In this document: piece after piece, positions 9,237 through 18,948 of the stretch
Layout of the letters: every line of letters starts with the position of its first letter
How positions within the stretch are numbered: the stretch's first letter is position 1
Origin: Dyella caseinilytica
Lineage (GTDB): Bacteria > Pseudomonadota > Gammaproteobacteria > Xanthomonadales > Rhodanobacteraceae
DNA: 64,000 bases
Reading direction: 5' to 3'
NCBI RefSeq assembly: GCF_016865235.1
Contig: NZ_CP064030.1
Span: forward strand, 2,046,001 to 2,110,000
Program-made: the position numbers and the translations under genes
Notes under the pieces: generated by a model
What the model was told of the DNA's origin: nothing
Database searches by the model: none
The model's input: the letters and a program-made list of their open reading frames with translations, nothing else

Positions 9237-10886
9237 GTGAACGCCAAAGTTGACAAGCTGGCCGGCAAGCTCGCGCCGGAATCCATCCTGATCGACGTGA
9301 CCCAACTGCTGGATGCCTATGCAGGCCTGCGGCCGGACCCGAAGGAACCCTCCCAGCGAGTGGCGTTTGGCACCTCCGGGCACCGCGGCTCGTCGTTCGA
9401 ACGCAGCTTCAATGAATGGCATGTGCTGGCCATCAGCCAGGCTATCTGCGATTACCGCCAACACAAGGGCATTGACGGCCCGCTGTTCATCGGCATCGAT
9501 ACGCATGCACTGTCGCGTCCGGCGCTTGAGAGTGCGCTGGAAGTGCTGGTTGCCAACGATGTGTCGGTGATGATCTCCGCCGGTGACGAATTCACGCCAA
9601 CGCCTGCGGTATCGCACGCCATCCTGGTTTACAACCGCGGGCGCCAGAGCGGACTTGCCGATGGCATCGTGGTCACGCCTTCGCATAACCCGCCCGGTGA
9701 TGGCGGCTTCAAGTACAACCCACCCAATGGTGGACCCGCCGACACCGATGTCACCGGCTGGATCCAGCAGCGTGCCAATGCGCTGCTCGAAAGCAAGCTG
9801 GATGGCGTGAAGCGGGTCAGCTACGCGCAGGCCAGGAAATCCAGCCTGGTGAAGGAACACGATTACCTGGCGCAGTACGTGGGTGACCTGCAGCAGATCA
9901 TCGATTTCGATGTGATTCGTAGTGCGGGCGTGCATATGGCGGTCGATCCGCTGGGCGGCGCAGGCGTGCACTATTGGCAGCCGATTGCGCAGCGTTACGG
10001 CATCGACCTCACCGTGGTCAGCGACGCGGTCGATCCCACGTTCCGCTTCATGACGGTGGATTGGGATGGCAAGATCCGCATGGATCCTTCCTCGCCATAC
10101 GCCATGCAACGCCTGATCGGGCTGAAGGACCATTACGACGTGGCGTTCGGTTGCGATACCGATCACGATCGCCACGGCATCGTGTCTCGCAGCAGCGGTC
10201 TGATGCTGCCGAATAATTACCTTGCCGTGATGGTGGATTATCTGTATCGCCATCGCCCGCAGTGGAGCGCGCAGGCCGGCGTTGGCAAAACGGTGGTCAG
10301 CAGCTCGTTGATCGACCGTGTCACGCAGCGGCTCGGCCGCCGCCTTTACGAGGTGCCTGTCGGGTTCAAATGGTTTGCCGATGGCCTGTTTGAGGGTTCG
10401 CTGGGATTCGGCTGCGAGGAGAGTGCGGGCGCCTCGATGCTGTGCCATGACGGCACCGTCTGGTCCACCGACAAGGATGGCATCGTGCCAGCCCTGCTGT
10501 CTGCCGAAATGACCGCGCGTACCGGCAAGGATCCAGGTCAGCTCTTCACGGCCTTGACCGAGGCGCTGGGTCGGCCGTATTCCAGCCGGATCGACGCTCC
10601 GGCAAACGGCCAGCAGAAGGCCAAGCTCTCCAAATTGTCGCCGCAGCAACTGCAGAGCCAGGAACTGGCCGGCGAGAAGATCGAGCAGGTGCTGGACCGC
10701 GCGCCAGGTAACAACGCGGCCATTGGCGGTATCAAGGTGATGGCGGCCAGCGGCTGGTTCGCGGCGCGCCCCTCTGGCACCGAGGAGATCTACAAGATCT
10801 ACGGCGAGAGTTTCCGCAGTGAGGCGCACTTGCAGGACATCCTCAGCGAAGCGCAGAAAATCGTGGATGCTGCCTTAGCTGACTGA
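9237..10886 (+). CDS. pgm: Alpha-D-glucose phosphate-specific phosphoglucomutase
   Basis: This 549-residue enzyme interconverts glucose 1-phosphate and glucose 6-phosphate, linking glycolysis with glycogen, trehalose and surface-polysaccharide precursors. It is about the length of the E. coli Pgm. Visible motifs are the N-terminal FGTSGHRGS, the catalytic phosphoserine loop TPSHNPPGDGG (about residues 146-156), the metal loop CDTDHDRHG near 305, the sugar-binding GCEESAGAS, and the C-terminal phosphate-binding loop RPSGTEEIYKIYGES near 510. The start is GTG. A shadow frame runs almost the whole length on the other strand but has no protein features. A REP-like palindrome follows the stop. Confidence 0.97.
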   Translation: MNAKVDKLAGKLAPESILIDVTQLLDAYAGLRPDPKEPSQRVAFGTSGHRGSSFERSFNEWHVLAISQAICDYRQHKGIDGPLFIGIDTHALSRPALESALEVLVANDVSVMISAGDEFTPTPAVSHAILVYNRGRQSGLADGIVVTPSHNPPGDGGFKYNPPNGGPADTDVTGWIQQRANALLESKLDGVKRVSYAQARKSSLVKEHDYLAQYVGDLQQIIDFDVIRSAGVHMAVDPLGGAGVHYWQPIAQRYGIDLTVVSDAVDPTFRFMTVDWDGKIRMDPSSPYAMQRLIGLKDHYDVAFGCDTDHDRHGIVSRSSGLMLPNNYLAVMVDYLYRHRPQWSAQAGVGKTVVSSSLIDRVTQRLGRRLYEVPVGFKWFADGLFEGSLGFGCEESAGASMLCHDGTVWSTDKDGIVPALLSAEMTARTGKDPGQLFTALTEALGRPYSSRIDAPANGQQKAKLSKLSPQQLQSQELAGEKIEQVLDRAPGNNAAIGGIKVMAASGWFAARPSGTEEIYKIYGESFRSEAHLQDILSEAQKIVDAALAD

Positions 10887-10912
10887 TTCCTTGGGGGTTG
10901 CAGTAGCACCTT

Positions 10913-10985
10913 ACCGTCATTCCGGCGAGGGCCGGAATCTATGGCACGTTGGAACATGGATTCCGGCTTTCGCCGGAATGACGGT
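10913..10985. repeat. REP-like palindrome (ATTCCGGC type)
   Basis: Two 27-base arms, starting ACCGTCATTCCGGCG and ending CGCCGGAATGACGGT, pair with two mismatches around a 19-base spacer. The element lies 27 bases after pgm. It resembles dispersed intergenic REP elements and the GTCCCGG-type elements at 36725 and 53482. It may also stop transcription or protect the pgm mRNA 3' end. Confidence 0.8.
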
Positions 10986-11155
10986 GAGGCAAGATTCATT
11001 CTTGCAGCGAGAAGAGCGATGTTCATGTCTTGAGGGGGGCTGAACACGGAATGCCCCCCAAATCCCTCGACCGCGTCCACTCCGCCACTACATTTTCCGC
11101 GCTAAGCTGGATCGCTGACGGGTAAACCTCCCGGGCTGCGTCGCGAGGGGAAGTC

Positions 11156-12178
11156 ATGGCTCAAGTCGAACTGACGCCGGTGGTCCATGTCGATAACGAA
11201 TGGCGCCGGTGGATCGCGGAAAACCTGCTACTGGATGGGCCGCCGCAGAGCATCTACGAGCAGATGATGCGGGCGGGTATTCCGCACGAAGAGGCTGTCC
11301 AGGAGTTGCAGCAGGCGATGACGAGCCCCTACATCGCTGGTGCGCAGCGGTTGCGCAATCGGCTCGGCAAGCATGACTGGCTGCTCGATACGCAGCGGCG
11401 CATGAACCGCTTGCGTGCTGCCGAAGTGCCGCGCCGCGATAAGTTGTCGCGCGAAGAATTTCTCGACGCGTATTACACCGCCGGTCGACCGGTGATCATT
11501 ACCGGCATGATGGAAAATTGGCCGGCGATGACGACGTGGAGTCTGGATTATTTCAAGCAGCGTTGCGGCGATCGCGAAGTGGAAATCCAGCTCGGCCGCG
11601 ACTCAGATGCACAGTATGAGCTGCGCAAGACGGCGCATCGCCAGACGATGTTGTTCGGCGATTATGTTGAGCTGGTGCGTAACGCCGGCCATAGCAACAA
11701 CTTCTACATGACGGCTTACAACGAAGGGCAGAATCGGAAGGCCCTCGATGAGTTGTGGCAGGATATCGTGCAGATTCCCGAATATCTGGACAGCAGTGGA
11801 CCCACACAGGGTTTTCTGTGGTTCGGGCCGGCCGGTACGATCACGCCGTTCCATCATGACCTCACCAACAACTTCATGGCGCAGGTGATCGGACGCAAGC
11901 GTATCCTTCTCATGCCCGCGTGCGAGATCGCCAACGTCTACAACCATGAGCATTGCTTCACACATGTGGACGGCAGCCAGATCGATCTGCAGCGTTATCC
12001 ACGCATGCACGATGTGCAGGTGCTTTCCTGTACTTTGAATCCCGGTGAAGTTTTGTTTTTGCCCGTAGGCTGTTGGCATTTTGTGGAAGGCTTGGAGATC
12101 TCGGTCACCGTATCGTTCACCAACTTCCTGTGGGATAACGATTTCACGGCGCAATATCCCCAACAGTCCGCGTTCTGA
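11156..12178 (+). CDS. Cupin-like (cupin_8/JmjC) Fe(II)/2-oxoglutarate oxygenase-type protein
   Basis: This is a 340-residue protein. A helical N-terminal region of about 100 residues precedes a cupin_8/JmjC-type barrel that opens at RPVIITGMMENWPA. The metal-binding HxD is visible as FHHDLTNN near residue 230 and the distal His in PVGCWHFVEG near 304. The Lys after the HxD in IGRKRI could bind 2-oxoglutarate. Related proteins include factor-inhibiting-HIF-like hydroxylases, and several bacterial members act on peptides or tRNA. The actual substrate here is unknown. The start is supported by GAGGGGAAG just upstream of the ATG. It is followed in the same direction by a flavin oxidoreductase, without an obvious functional link. 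Confidence 0.82.
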   Translation: MAQVELTPVVHVDNEWRRWIAENLLLDGPPQSIYEQMMRAGIPHEEAVQELQQAMTSPYIAGAQRLRNRLGKHDWLLDTQRRMNRLRAAEVPRRDKLSREEFLDAYYTAGRPVIITGMMENWPAMTTWSLDYFKQRCGDREVEIQLGRDSDAQYELRKTAHRQTMLFGDYVELVRNAGHSNNFYMTAYNEGQNRKALDELWQDIVQIPEYLDSSGPTQGFLWFGPAGTITPFHHDLTNNFMAQVIGRKRILLMPACEIANVYNHEHCFTHVDGSQIDLQRYPRMHDVQVLSCTLNPGEVLFLPVGCWHFVEGLEISVTVSFTNFLWDNDFTAQYPQQSAF

Positions 12179-12221
12179 GATATTCGACGGCTGGGATTAT
12201 TAAAACTTGCCCCCAAGATAA

Positions 12222-12241
12222 GGGCCTCACCACCGAGGCCC
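12222..12241 (+). promoter_or_regulatory. Hairpin covering the ribosome-binding site of the next gene
   Basis: A perfect 7-bp stem (GGGCCTC and GAGGCCC, loop ACCACC) ends four bases before the ATG at 12246. The only Shine-Dalgarno-like sequence, GAGG at 12235-12238, lies in its right arm. It could lower translation of the downstream gene or serve as a weak terminator for the upstream one. Confidence 0.45.
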
Positions 12242-12245
12242 CGGC

Positions 12246-13244
<999 letters not shown>

Positions 13245-13310
13245 GTGGATGCTGTTGCGGTATAGCGGTGCTGCGTAACCTGGGGTCGACAACGATCAAG
13301 GTAACGTGAC

Positions 13311-13330
13311 TCGGACCCTTTAGGGTCCGA
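13311..13330. terminator. Possible hairpin terminator after the LLM gene
   Basis: A perfect 8-bp stem (TCGGACCC and GGGTCCGA) closes a TTTA loop 66 bases after the stop codon. There is no T tract, so it may be an mRNA-stabilising hairpin rather than an intrinsic terminator. Confidence 0.35.
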
Positions 13331-13411
13331 AAGCGCCGCAGGCCATCGCTCAATTCGCGGACACAGGACGACGGTGAAAGGTGACCACTCCGGGTGGGCG
13401 GTGCTTCTTTA

Positions 13412-13447
13412 CAGTTAAATATTACATTTATATAATATCCATAACTG
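13412..13447. promoter_or_regulatory. AT-rich inverted repeat upstream of marR (candidate operator/promoter)
   Basis: Within a GC-rich background, a 36-base AT-rich block has outer arms CAGTTA and TAACTG, plus inner ATATTA and TAATAT arms that are offset by about one base. It ends 30 bases before the marR start. MarR-family proteins often bind AT-rich palindromes in their own promoters, so an autoregulatory operator is inferred. Confidence 0.5.
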
Positions 13448-13477
13448 AAATAAATCCCTGGCCTTGCGGAGAGTCCC

Positions 13478-13969
13478 ATGGCTGATTTTGCGTCAACCGA
13501 ACAGCGGCTGGCCGTGACCTGTCACCGCTATCCCGACTTTCCCCGCCGCCCGGCAACCGTCGTGCGGCTGATAAAGCACATCTACAAACTGGTGCACGAC
13601 GAAGCTAACACAGTGCTCAAGCCGTATGGCATCAACCATCCGGAATACAACCTGCTGATGATGTTGTACGGTACAGCCAGCGGTACGATGTCGCCGTCGG
13701 AATTGGCGGATGCGGCTGGTGAAAAGTCGGCCAACATCACCCGGTTGACCAATGAGCTTTGCGAGAAGGGATTGATCAGCCGCACAGCCAGCGCCGATGA
13801 CCGGCGCAAGCTCGAGCTGAGTTTGACGGCACAGGGACTGGCCTTGATCGAAAGTTTTCTTCCCGATATCTGCAAGTTGTTGTTCCGAGAGACGAGCGAG
13901 CTAACAGTCTCCGAGCAGGTCCAGTTCGAAAAGCTGTTGAAGAAGTTCCTTGGCGGGTTGGCTGAGTAA
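13478..13969 (+). CDS. MarR-family transcriptional regulator
   Basis: This is a 163-residue dimeric winged-helix regulator. The DNA-binding core is visible as LADAAGEKSANITRLTNELCEKGLI followed by the wing motif ASADDRRKLELSLTAQG, in the middle of the chain, with dimerisation helices at both ends. A GGAGAG sequence lies upstream of the ATG. It is the first gene of an efflux operon, with only 13 bases to the next gene. The likely role is to repress that operon until a phenolic or aromatic effector binds, as MarR-type regulators of such pumps do. This regulation is inferred from gene order and the AT-rich palindrome upstream. Confidence 0.92.
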   Translation: MADFASTEQRLAVTCHRYPDFPRRPATVVRLIKHIYKLVHDEANTVLKPYGINHPEYNLLMMLYGTASGTMSPSELADAAGEKSANITRLTNELCEKGLISRTASADDRRKLELSLTAQGLALIESFLPDICKLLFRETSELTVSEQVQFEKLLKKFLGGLAE

Positions 13970-13982
13970 GGAACGCGTCGTC

Positions 13983-16106
13983 ATGTCTGTCACTGAAGCC
14001 AAAGCGGTCGCCTCCAGCCGGCGCGAGCTCATCGCGGCGACCCTGCGTGAGGAAACGGCGACCTGGTTGTTCGTACTCAAGTCACTGCTGGCGTTCTACA
14101 TCACCGGCTGGCTGGCCATGCGCCTGGAGCTGCCGCAGCCGTCCACGGCGATGCTCACCACCATCATCGTCGCCAACCGGCAGACTGGCATGGTGTTGGC
14201 CAAAAGCTTCTACCGCGGCATCGGCACGTTGGTCGGTGCCTTGGCGGGCTTCTTGATCGTGGCGCTGTTCCCGCAGCAGCGCGTGCTGTTCCTGACGGCC
14301 ATGTCGTTGTGGATCGGCCTGTGTGCCGGCGGCGCCACGCTGTATCGCAACTTCAAGGCCTATGCCTTTGTGTTGGCCGGTTACACGGCGGCCATCGTCG
14401 CGCTTCCCGTGATCGATCACCCGTTGGAAGTGTTCAACTCGGCCGTGTTTCGCATGAGCGAAGTGTTGCTGGGTCTTGGCGTGTCTGGTGCGGTTCACGA
14501 CCTGATCTTCCCTCGTCGCATCCGCGATGACATGCGCCGACTGGCCCGTACGCAGTTCGCCAACTTCATTGATTTCGTGCAGCGGGCCATGGCCGGAAAG
14601 GTGGCACGTCCGGACATCGAAAACGCGCATCTGCGTTTCGTTCGTGATGCCGTCACGCTGGAAGACTTGCGCAGTTCGGTGATTTTCGAAGATCCCGAAG
14701 CCCGCGCACGCAGCGGCCACATCATGATGCTGAATCAGCGCTTCATGGCCGCATCGACAAGCCTACAATCGCTGCATCATCTGATCAATCGTCTGAAGCG
14801 CAAAGGCCATGACGTGCCTGCGAATGCGCTGATCGAACTGTATGGGCCCATCAGCGAGGCGCTGGATGCGCCGATCGAGGCGGGTGCTGCAGCGCGTGTC
14901 CTGCTTCCGCGCCTGCAAAGCGCGCGCAAGGCCATGGATCTGCATCGGCCGGCATTGCGTGCAGGCCTGCGCTCCGACAGCGACCTGCTGGATTTCGACA
15001 CGGGCGTGACCTTGCTGGACCAGTTCGCCGGCGAGCTTTACGACTACGTGGATATCTCCTCTGCATTGCAGGCACCCACGCTGGTCGGTCCGGCCGAACG
15101 CGTGCATTTCGAGCGCGGCAACGATTACATCGGCTCCACGATTGCCTTCGTACGAACTACGTTGGCCATGGGTGCGTTGAGTCTGTTCTGGATCGGTTCG
15201 GCATGGCCCTACGGTTCGTCGGCCATGCTTATCGCCACGGTCTTTGCGGGTCTGTTCGCCGCGGCGCCAAATCCATCGCTGGCGGTGAGGGAAACGTTCA
15301 CCGGTTATCTGCTGGGCATGGCGGTCTGCTTTGTCTGTCTGTTCTACGTGCTTCCCGAAATGGATGGCTTTTCGTTGCTGATTGCGGGCAGCGCACCGTT
15401 CCTGATGGTGGGCCTGGCGCTGATGGCCGCTCCGGCAACCACCCGCGTCGGCGTGGGTTATTGCATGGGTTTTGCGTACATCCTGGGCACGAAGAACCAG
15501 ATGGTTTTCGATGTCATGAATTTTCTCAATGACATGATCGCCCAGCTGATCGGCGTGGCATCAGCGGGTATCTCTTTCGTCATCATTCCTCCGGCCATTG
15601 GCAGCATATGGTTCATCCATCGCCAGTTGGATCGCCTGCGGCGCCAGGTTGGTTCGGCGGCTACCGCGCCTCTGACAGGCTTGCGCAGCCGCTTCGAAAG
15701 CATGAATCATGATTTGTTCGGCCAGATCGTGGCGCAGACCGAGCGCGGCAGTCAGGCATCGCGCAACCTGCTGGCCTGGGCGCTTTCCGTGCATGAAATG
15801 GGTCGCACGCTGATCGAGTTGCGCAACCAGATGGCGAACCGTTCATTGCCGGGCGAAGTTCACGGCGCCATCACACGTGCTATCGACGCATTGGCCCGGC
15901 TGTACGAACAACCCAGCGTCGTCAGCTACGAACATGCACTGCATGCGCTGAGCGCCGCTACCGTCATGACCAGCCGCGATCCATCCATGCACACACTGAT
16001 GGATTACCTGCATCTGTTGCGCCTGGCGCTGGTCGACGACCAATCTGTACTTGCCGAATACATGCGATCCAAAACTCTTGCCAATGGAGCGACCCATGCC
16101 GCGTGA
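13983..16106 (+). CDS. FUSC-family inner-membrane exporter (AaeB-like)
   Basis: This 707-residue protein has two hydrophobic clusters, at about residues 30-180 and 390-550, each followed by a long soluble helical region. This is the duplicated arrangement of the fusaric-acid-resistance/aromatic-acid exporter family. The ATG at 13983 is preferred over an upstream in-frame TTG because it follows AAGGAA and clears the marR stop. FUSC proteins act in the inner membrane as the transport unit of tripartite pumps exporting aromatic carboxylic acids such as fusaric or hydroxybenzoic acids. The gene overlaps the DUF1656 gene by 11 bases, and HlyD and outer-membrane genes follow, completing the pump. 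The actual substrate is unknown. Confidence 0.92.
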   Translation: MSVTEAKAVASSRRELIAATLREETATWLFVLKSLLAFYITGWLAMRLELPQPSTAMLTTIIVANRQTGMVLAKSFYRGIGTLVGALAGFLIVALFPQQRVLFLTAMSLWIGLCAGGATLYRNFKAYAFVLAGYTAAIVALPVIDHPLEVFNSAVFRMSEVLLGLGVSGAVHDLIFPRRIRDDMRRLARTQFANFIDFVQRAMAGKVARPDIENAHLRFVRDAVTLEDLRSSVIFEDPEARARSGHIMMLNQRFMAASTSLQSLHHLINRLKRKGHDVPANALIELYGPISEALDAPIEAGAAARVLLPRLQSARKAMDLHRPALRAGLRSDSDLLDFDTGVTLLDQFAGELYDYVDISSALQAPTLVGPAERVHFERGNDYIGSTIAFVRTTLAMGALSLFWIGSAWPYGSSAMLIATVFAGLFAAAPNPSLAVRETFTGYLLGMAVCFVCLFYVLPEMDGFSLLIAGSAPFLMVGLALMAAPATTRVGVGYCMGFAYILGTKNQMVFDVMNFLNDMIAQLIGVASAGISFVIIPPAIGSIWFIHRQLDRLRRQVGSAATAPLTGLRSRFESMNHDLFGQIVAQTERGSQASRNLLAWALSVHEMGRTLIELRNQMANRSLPGEVHGAITRAIDALARLYEQPSVVSYEHALHALSAATVMTSRDPSMHTLMDYLHLLRLALVDDQSVLAEYMRSKTLANGATHAA

Positions 16107-16293
16107 AATTGCCATCGGAGGCGTTCTGATACCGGGATTGCTGGTGTGGTTCCTCCTTTCCCTGGCGTTGTTGCTGCTGTTCGACTGGGTGGTTGGCCGT
16201 TACGGCCTCTATCGCTTTGTCTGGCATCCGGCGCTGTTTCGCCTTGCCTTCTTCGTCTGTATTTTCGGCAGCGTTGCGCTGCTGCTCTATTGA
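16096..16293 (+). CDS. DUF1656 small membrane protein (AaeX-like)
   Basis: This is a 65-residue protein with two predicted membrane helices (residues 8-32 and 44-64) separated by VGRYGLYRFVWHPALF. This is the typical DUF1656 form, found next to FUSC and HlyD genes. The ATG at 16096 overlaps the end of the FUSC gene and has GGAG six bases upstream; in-frame ATGs at 16051 and 16084 are less likely. The role within the efflux complex is not established. Confidence 0.88.
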   Translation: MPREIAIGGVLIPGLLVWFLLSLALLLLFDWVVGRYGLYRFVWHPALFRLAFFVCIFGSVALLLY

Positions 16294-16323
16294 TCAGCGA
16301 CGACTGTTTCCACCAAGAATCCT

Positions 16324-17346
16324 ATGAAAACTGCCCAGTACATTCGCATAACCCTGACCGTCGTCATCGTCCTTATCGCGGCGCTTGTCGCGACAGCCAT
16401 GTGGCGGCATTACATGTATTCGCCGTGGACGCGCGATGGCCGCGTGCGTGCCGAGGTGGTGCGCATCGCGCCGGACGTCGCCGGCCTCGTCACCCAGGTC
16501 AATGTGATCGACAACCAGATCGTGAAGAAGGGTGACGTACTGTTTGTGATCGACCCAGCGCGCTACACCGACGCCGTGGAGCAAGCCAAGGCTAATCTGG
16601 CTGCCGCGCAGGCCGCCGTGAAATCGGCCGAGGCGAATATTGACGCGGCCAAGGCGGGTACCGTGCAAAGCAAGTCGAACTTCGACATGTACGCGGCGCA
16701 GGCCAAGCGTCGTCAGGATCTGAAAGACGTCGTGTCCAACGAAGACCGCACCAACGCCACGGCAACCGCCGATGCCGCGCGCGCTACCCTGAACAAGGCG
16801 CAGGCCGGTCAGGAGCAGGCGCTTGCCGCCAAACTGCAGGCAGATGCGGCTGTGAAGCAGGCGGAAGCGGCGCTCGCCACGGCCGAACTCAACCTGCAGC
16901 GCACCCAGGTGCGCGCGCCAGTGGATGGCTACGTGACCAATCTGCTGGTGCGCGTAGGCGACTACGCCAGTGCCGGTGCGCCGCGGCTTGCACTGATCGA
17001 CAGCCACTCGTTCTGGGTGGATGGCTATTTCGAGGAAACCAAGCTGCCGCACATTCGCATCGGCGATGAAGTGGATATTCGCCTGATGGCCGGCGGCGTG
17101 CATCTACGCGGCACTGTCGAAGGCATCGCGCGTGGCATTGCCGAAGCGGTCGATCCCACCAGCAACGATCTGCTGGCCAACATCAATCCCACCTTCAACT
17201 GGGTGCGTCTGGCGCAGCGCGTGCCGGTGCGTGTGCACATCGACACGGATCACATGCCGGCCGGCACGGTGCTGGTGGCAGGCCAGACGGCCACCCTGAT
17301 CCTGCATCCGGATCAGAAGTCCGATAACAACGGCACGTCACGGTGA
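16324..17346 (+). CDS. HlyD/EmrA-family periplasmic adaptor of the efflux pump
   Basis: This 340-residue membrane-fusion protein has one N-terminal membrane anchor (about residues 8-28). The first half of the lipoyl domain follows (VRIAPDVAGLVTQVNVIDNQIVKKGD, residues 43-70), then an Ala/Lys-rich coiled-coil hairpin (about 85-200), the second lipoyl half (RTQVRAPVDGYVTNLLVRVGDY) and a beta-barrel domain. It bridges the inner-membrane FUSC protein and the outer-membrane channel encoded on either side. The closest functional type is AaeA/EmrA. The eight-base gap to the next gene supports one operon. Confidence 0.93.
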   Translation: MKTAQYIRITLTVVIVLIAALVATAMWRHYMYSPWTRDGRVRAEVVRIAPDVAGLVTQVNVIDNQIVKKGDVLFVIDPARYTDAVEQAKANLAAAQAAVKSAEANIDAAKAGTVQSKSNFDMYAAQAKRRQDLKDVVSNEDRTNATATADAARATLNKAQAGQEQALAAKLQADAAVKQAEAALATAELNLQRTQVRAPVDGYVTNLLVRVGDYASAGAPRLALIDSHSFWVDGYFEETKLPHIRIGDEVDIRLMAGGVHLRGTVEGIARGIAEAVDPTSNDLLANINPTFNWVRLAQRVPVRVHIDTDHMPAGTVLVAGQTATLILHPDQKSDNNGTSR

Positions 17347-17353
17347 GCCGGCC

Positions 17354-18820
17354 ATGCGTTCGGACATGATCAAACTCAAACGTTTTTCCGCTGCTGCGGT
17401 AGCGCTGGCTGTCAGTTTTGCGCTGACCGGCTGTGTCACGCCCGGTGGTCTGCATACCACCGGCAAAACCATCGATGCGGGCAGCCTCAAGAGTGAGCAA
17501 AGCCTGGCTGGCGTCACGCTCAGTCCGACGGCATGGCCGACGCAGGACTGGTGGGAAGGCTTCAGCGATCCGCAGCTCAGTGCATTGATCGATGAGGCGT
17601 TGAAGAACAATCCCAATCTCACTGAAGCGGAAGCGCGTGCACGCCAAGCCGAGGCCGTGGCGGCAGGTGTCGATGCAGCACGCATGCCGCAGGTAGCGTT
17701 GGATGCTGAAGTCATCGGCGCGCGTTATTCCGAGAAGGATCCCGTTTATCCGTCCTATGCTCTGGGCACATTCGCGTGGGGCAAGGCAGTCACGGCGGGT
17801 CTGTCGTGGGATCTTGATCTATGGGGCGGCAAGCGCGCCGCGTGGGAGGCGGCTCTGGGACGCAGCCGCGCGGCGGAGATCGACGTGCATGCAGCGCGCA
17901 TCCAGTTGTCGGTCAACGTAGCCCGTGCGTATGTCAACCTTGGTTACGCCTTTGCCGAACAGGACGTCGCGGAAAACGAATTGCAGCGCACTTCCAAGTC
18001 GCTGGCGTTGACACGTCGTTTAGTGGCCGGTGGCTTGGGTACGCCGCAACAGGAGGCGCTGGCCGACTCACAGGAGGCCAGCGCAGAACAGCAGAAAGCG
18101 CAGGCCGATCGTGCGATCGATGCGGCGCGCAGTGCATTGTCGGTGCTATTGGGTGAGGGGCCGGATCGCGGCTTGAGCATCACCCGTCCGCAAATGCTCA
18201 ATACCGACCACCTTGCGCTGCCAGATCAACTGCAAGTCGATCTGATCGGTCGCCGCGCCGATCTGGTGGCCGCACGTTGGCAGGTCGAGGCGGCATCCAA
18301 GGACATCAAGGCGGCTCGCACGGAATTCCTGCCCAACGTCAATCTCAGTGCCATGGCCGGTTTCGTGGCCGTAGGCGGCAGTACCAGCGTGTTCCAGTTA
18401 CCTGCGCGCACCTATCAATTCGGGCCTGCTTTGAGTCTGCCGATTTTCGACGGTGGCCGCCTGCGTGCCAATCTGGCGGGCGCCAATGCCGTCTACGACG
18501 AAGCCGTTGCGCGCTACAACGGCCTGCTGATTCGCGCTGTGAACGAAGTGGCCGACTTGGTATCCGCACTTAATTCGGTGCGTATCCAGATCGCGCTGGA
18601 AGAACGCGCCCAACGTGACGCCCAGAAGAGCTGGGACGACGCCATGGCTGGCTACAAGGGCGGCATCAGCGGGCAGCTCACCCCGCTCACCGCGCGCCAG
18701 CAATTGCTATTGACCGAACAGCGTCTGGCCGCGTTGAAGAGCCAACAGGCGGATCTGTCGGTTCGCATGATCGATGCATTGGGCGGCGGCTACAGCGCAA
18801 CGGTAACGGCCAGCCGCTAA
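17354..18820 (+). CDS. Outer-membrane efflux lipoprotein, NodT/OprM family
   Basis: This is a 488-residue TolC-like channel. The N-terminus has a lipoprotein signal with lipobox LTGC (Cys near residue 27), so the mature protein is acylated. Two related halves with long heptad-rich helices are visible, along with family segments WWEGFSDPQLSALIDEAL, SWDLDLWGGKRAAWEAA and GPALSLPIFDGGRLRANL. It forms the exit duct of the tripartite pump whose adaptor and inner-membrane parts lie just upstream. A start at 17366 is also possible. Confidence 0.94.
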   Translation: MRSDMIKLKRFSAAAVALAVSFALTGCVTPGGLHTTGKTIDAGSLKSEQSLAGVTLSPTAWPTQDWWEGFSDPQLSALIDEALKNNPNLTEAEARARQAEAVAAGVDAARMPQVALDAEVIGARYSEKDPVYPSYALGTFAWGKAVTAGLSWDLDLWGGKRAAWEAALGRSRAAEIDVHAARIQLSVNVARAYVNLGYAFAEQDVAENELQRTSKSLALTRRLVAGGLGTPQQEALADSQEASAEQQKAQADRAIDAARSALSVLLGEGPDRGLSITRPQMLNTDHLALPDQLQVDLIGRRADLVAARWQVEAASKDIKAARTEFLPNVNLSAMAGFVAVGGSTSVFQLPARTYQFGPALSLPIFDGGRLRANLAGANAVYDEAVARYNGLLIRAVNEVADLVSALNSVRIQIALEERAQRDAQKSWDDAMAGYKGGISGQLTPLTARQQLLLTEQRLAALKSQQADLSVRMIDALGGGYSATVTASR

Positions 18821-18948
18821 GGCAGACTTAAAGCAAGACCAGTCCCGGACATCATCCGGGGCTGCGGCCGTAGGTGTTTGTACGAACATTTTCACAACGC
18901 GAAACGGGCGGCGTCATGCCATGCAGGCCCGTCACTGGAAGCGTGAAA

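Noticed and set aside
9177..10829. 550-codon frame antisense to pgm
   Set aside because: Its length comes from codon bias of pgm on the other strand; the translation is His/Arg/Gln-rich without any motif.
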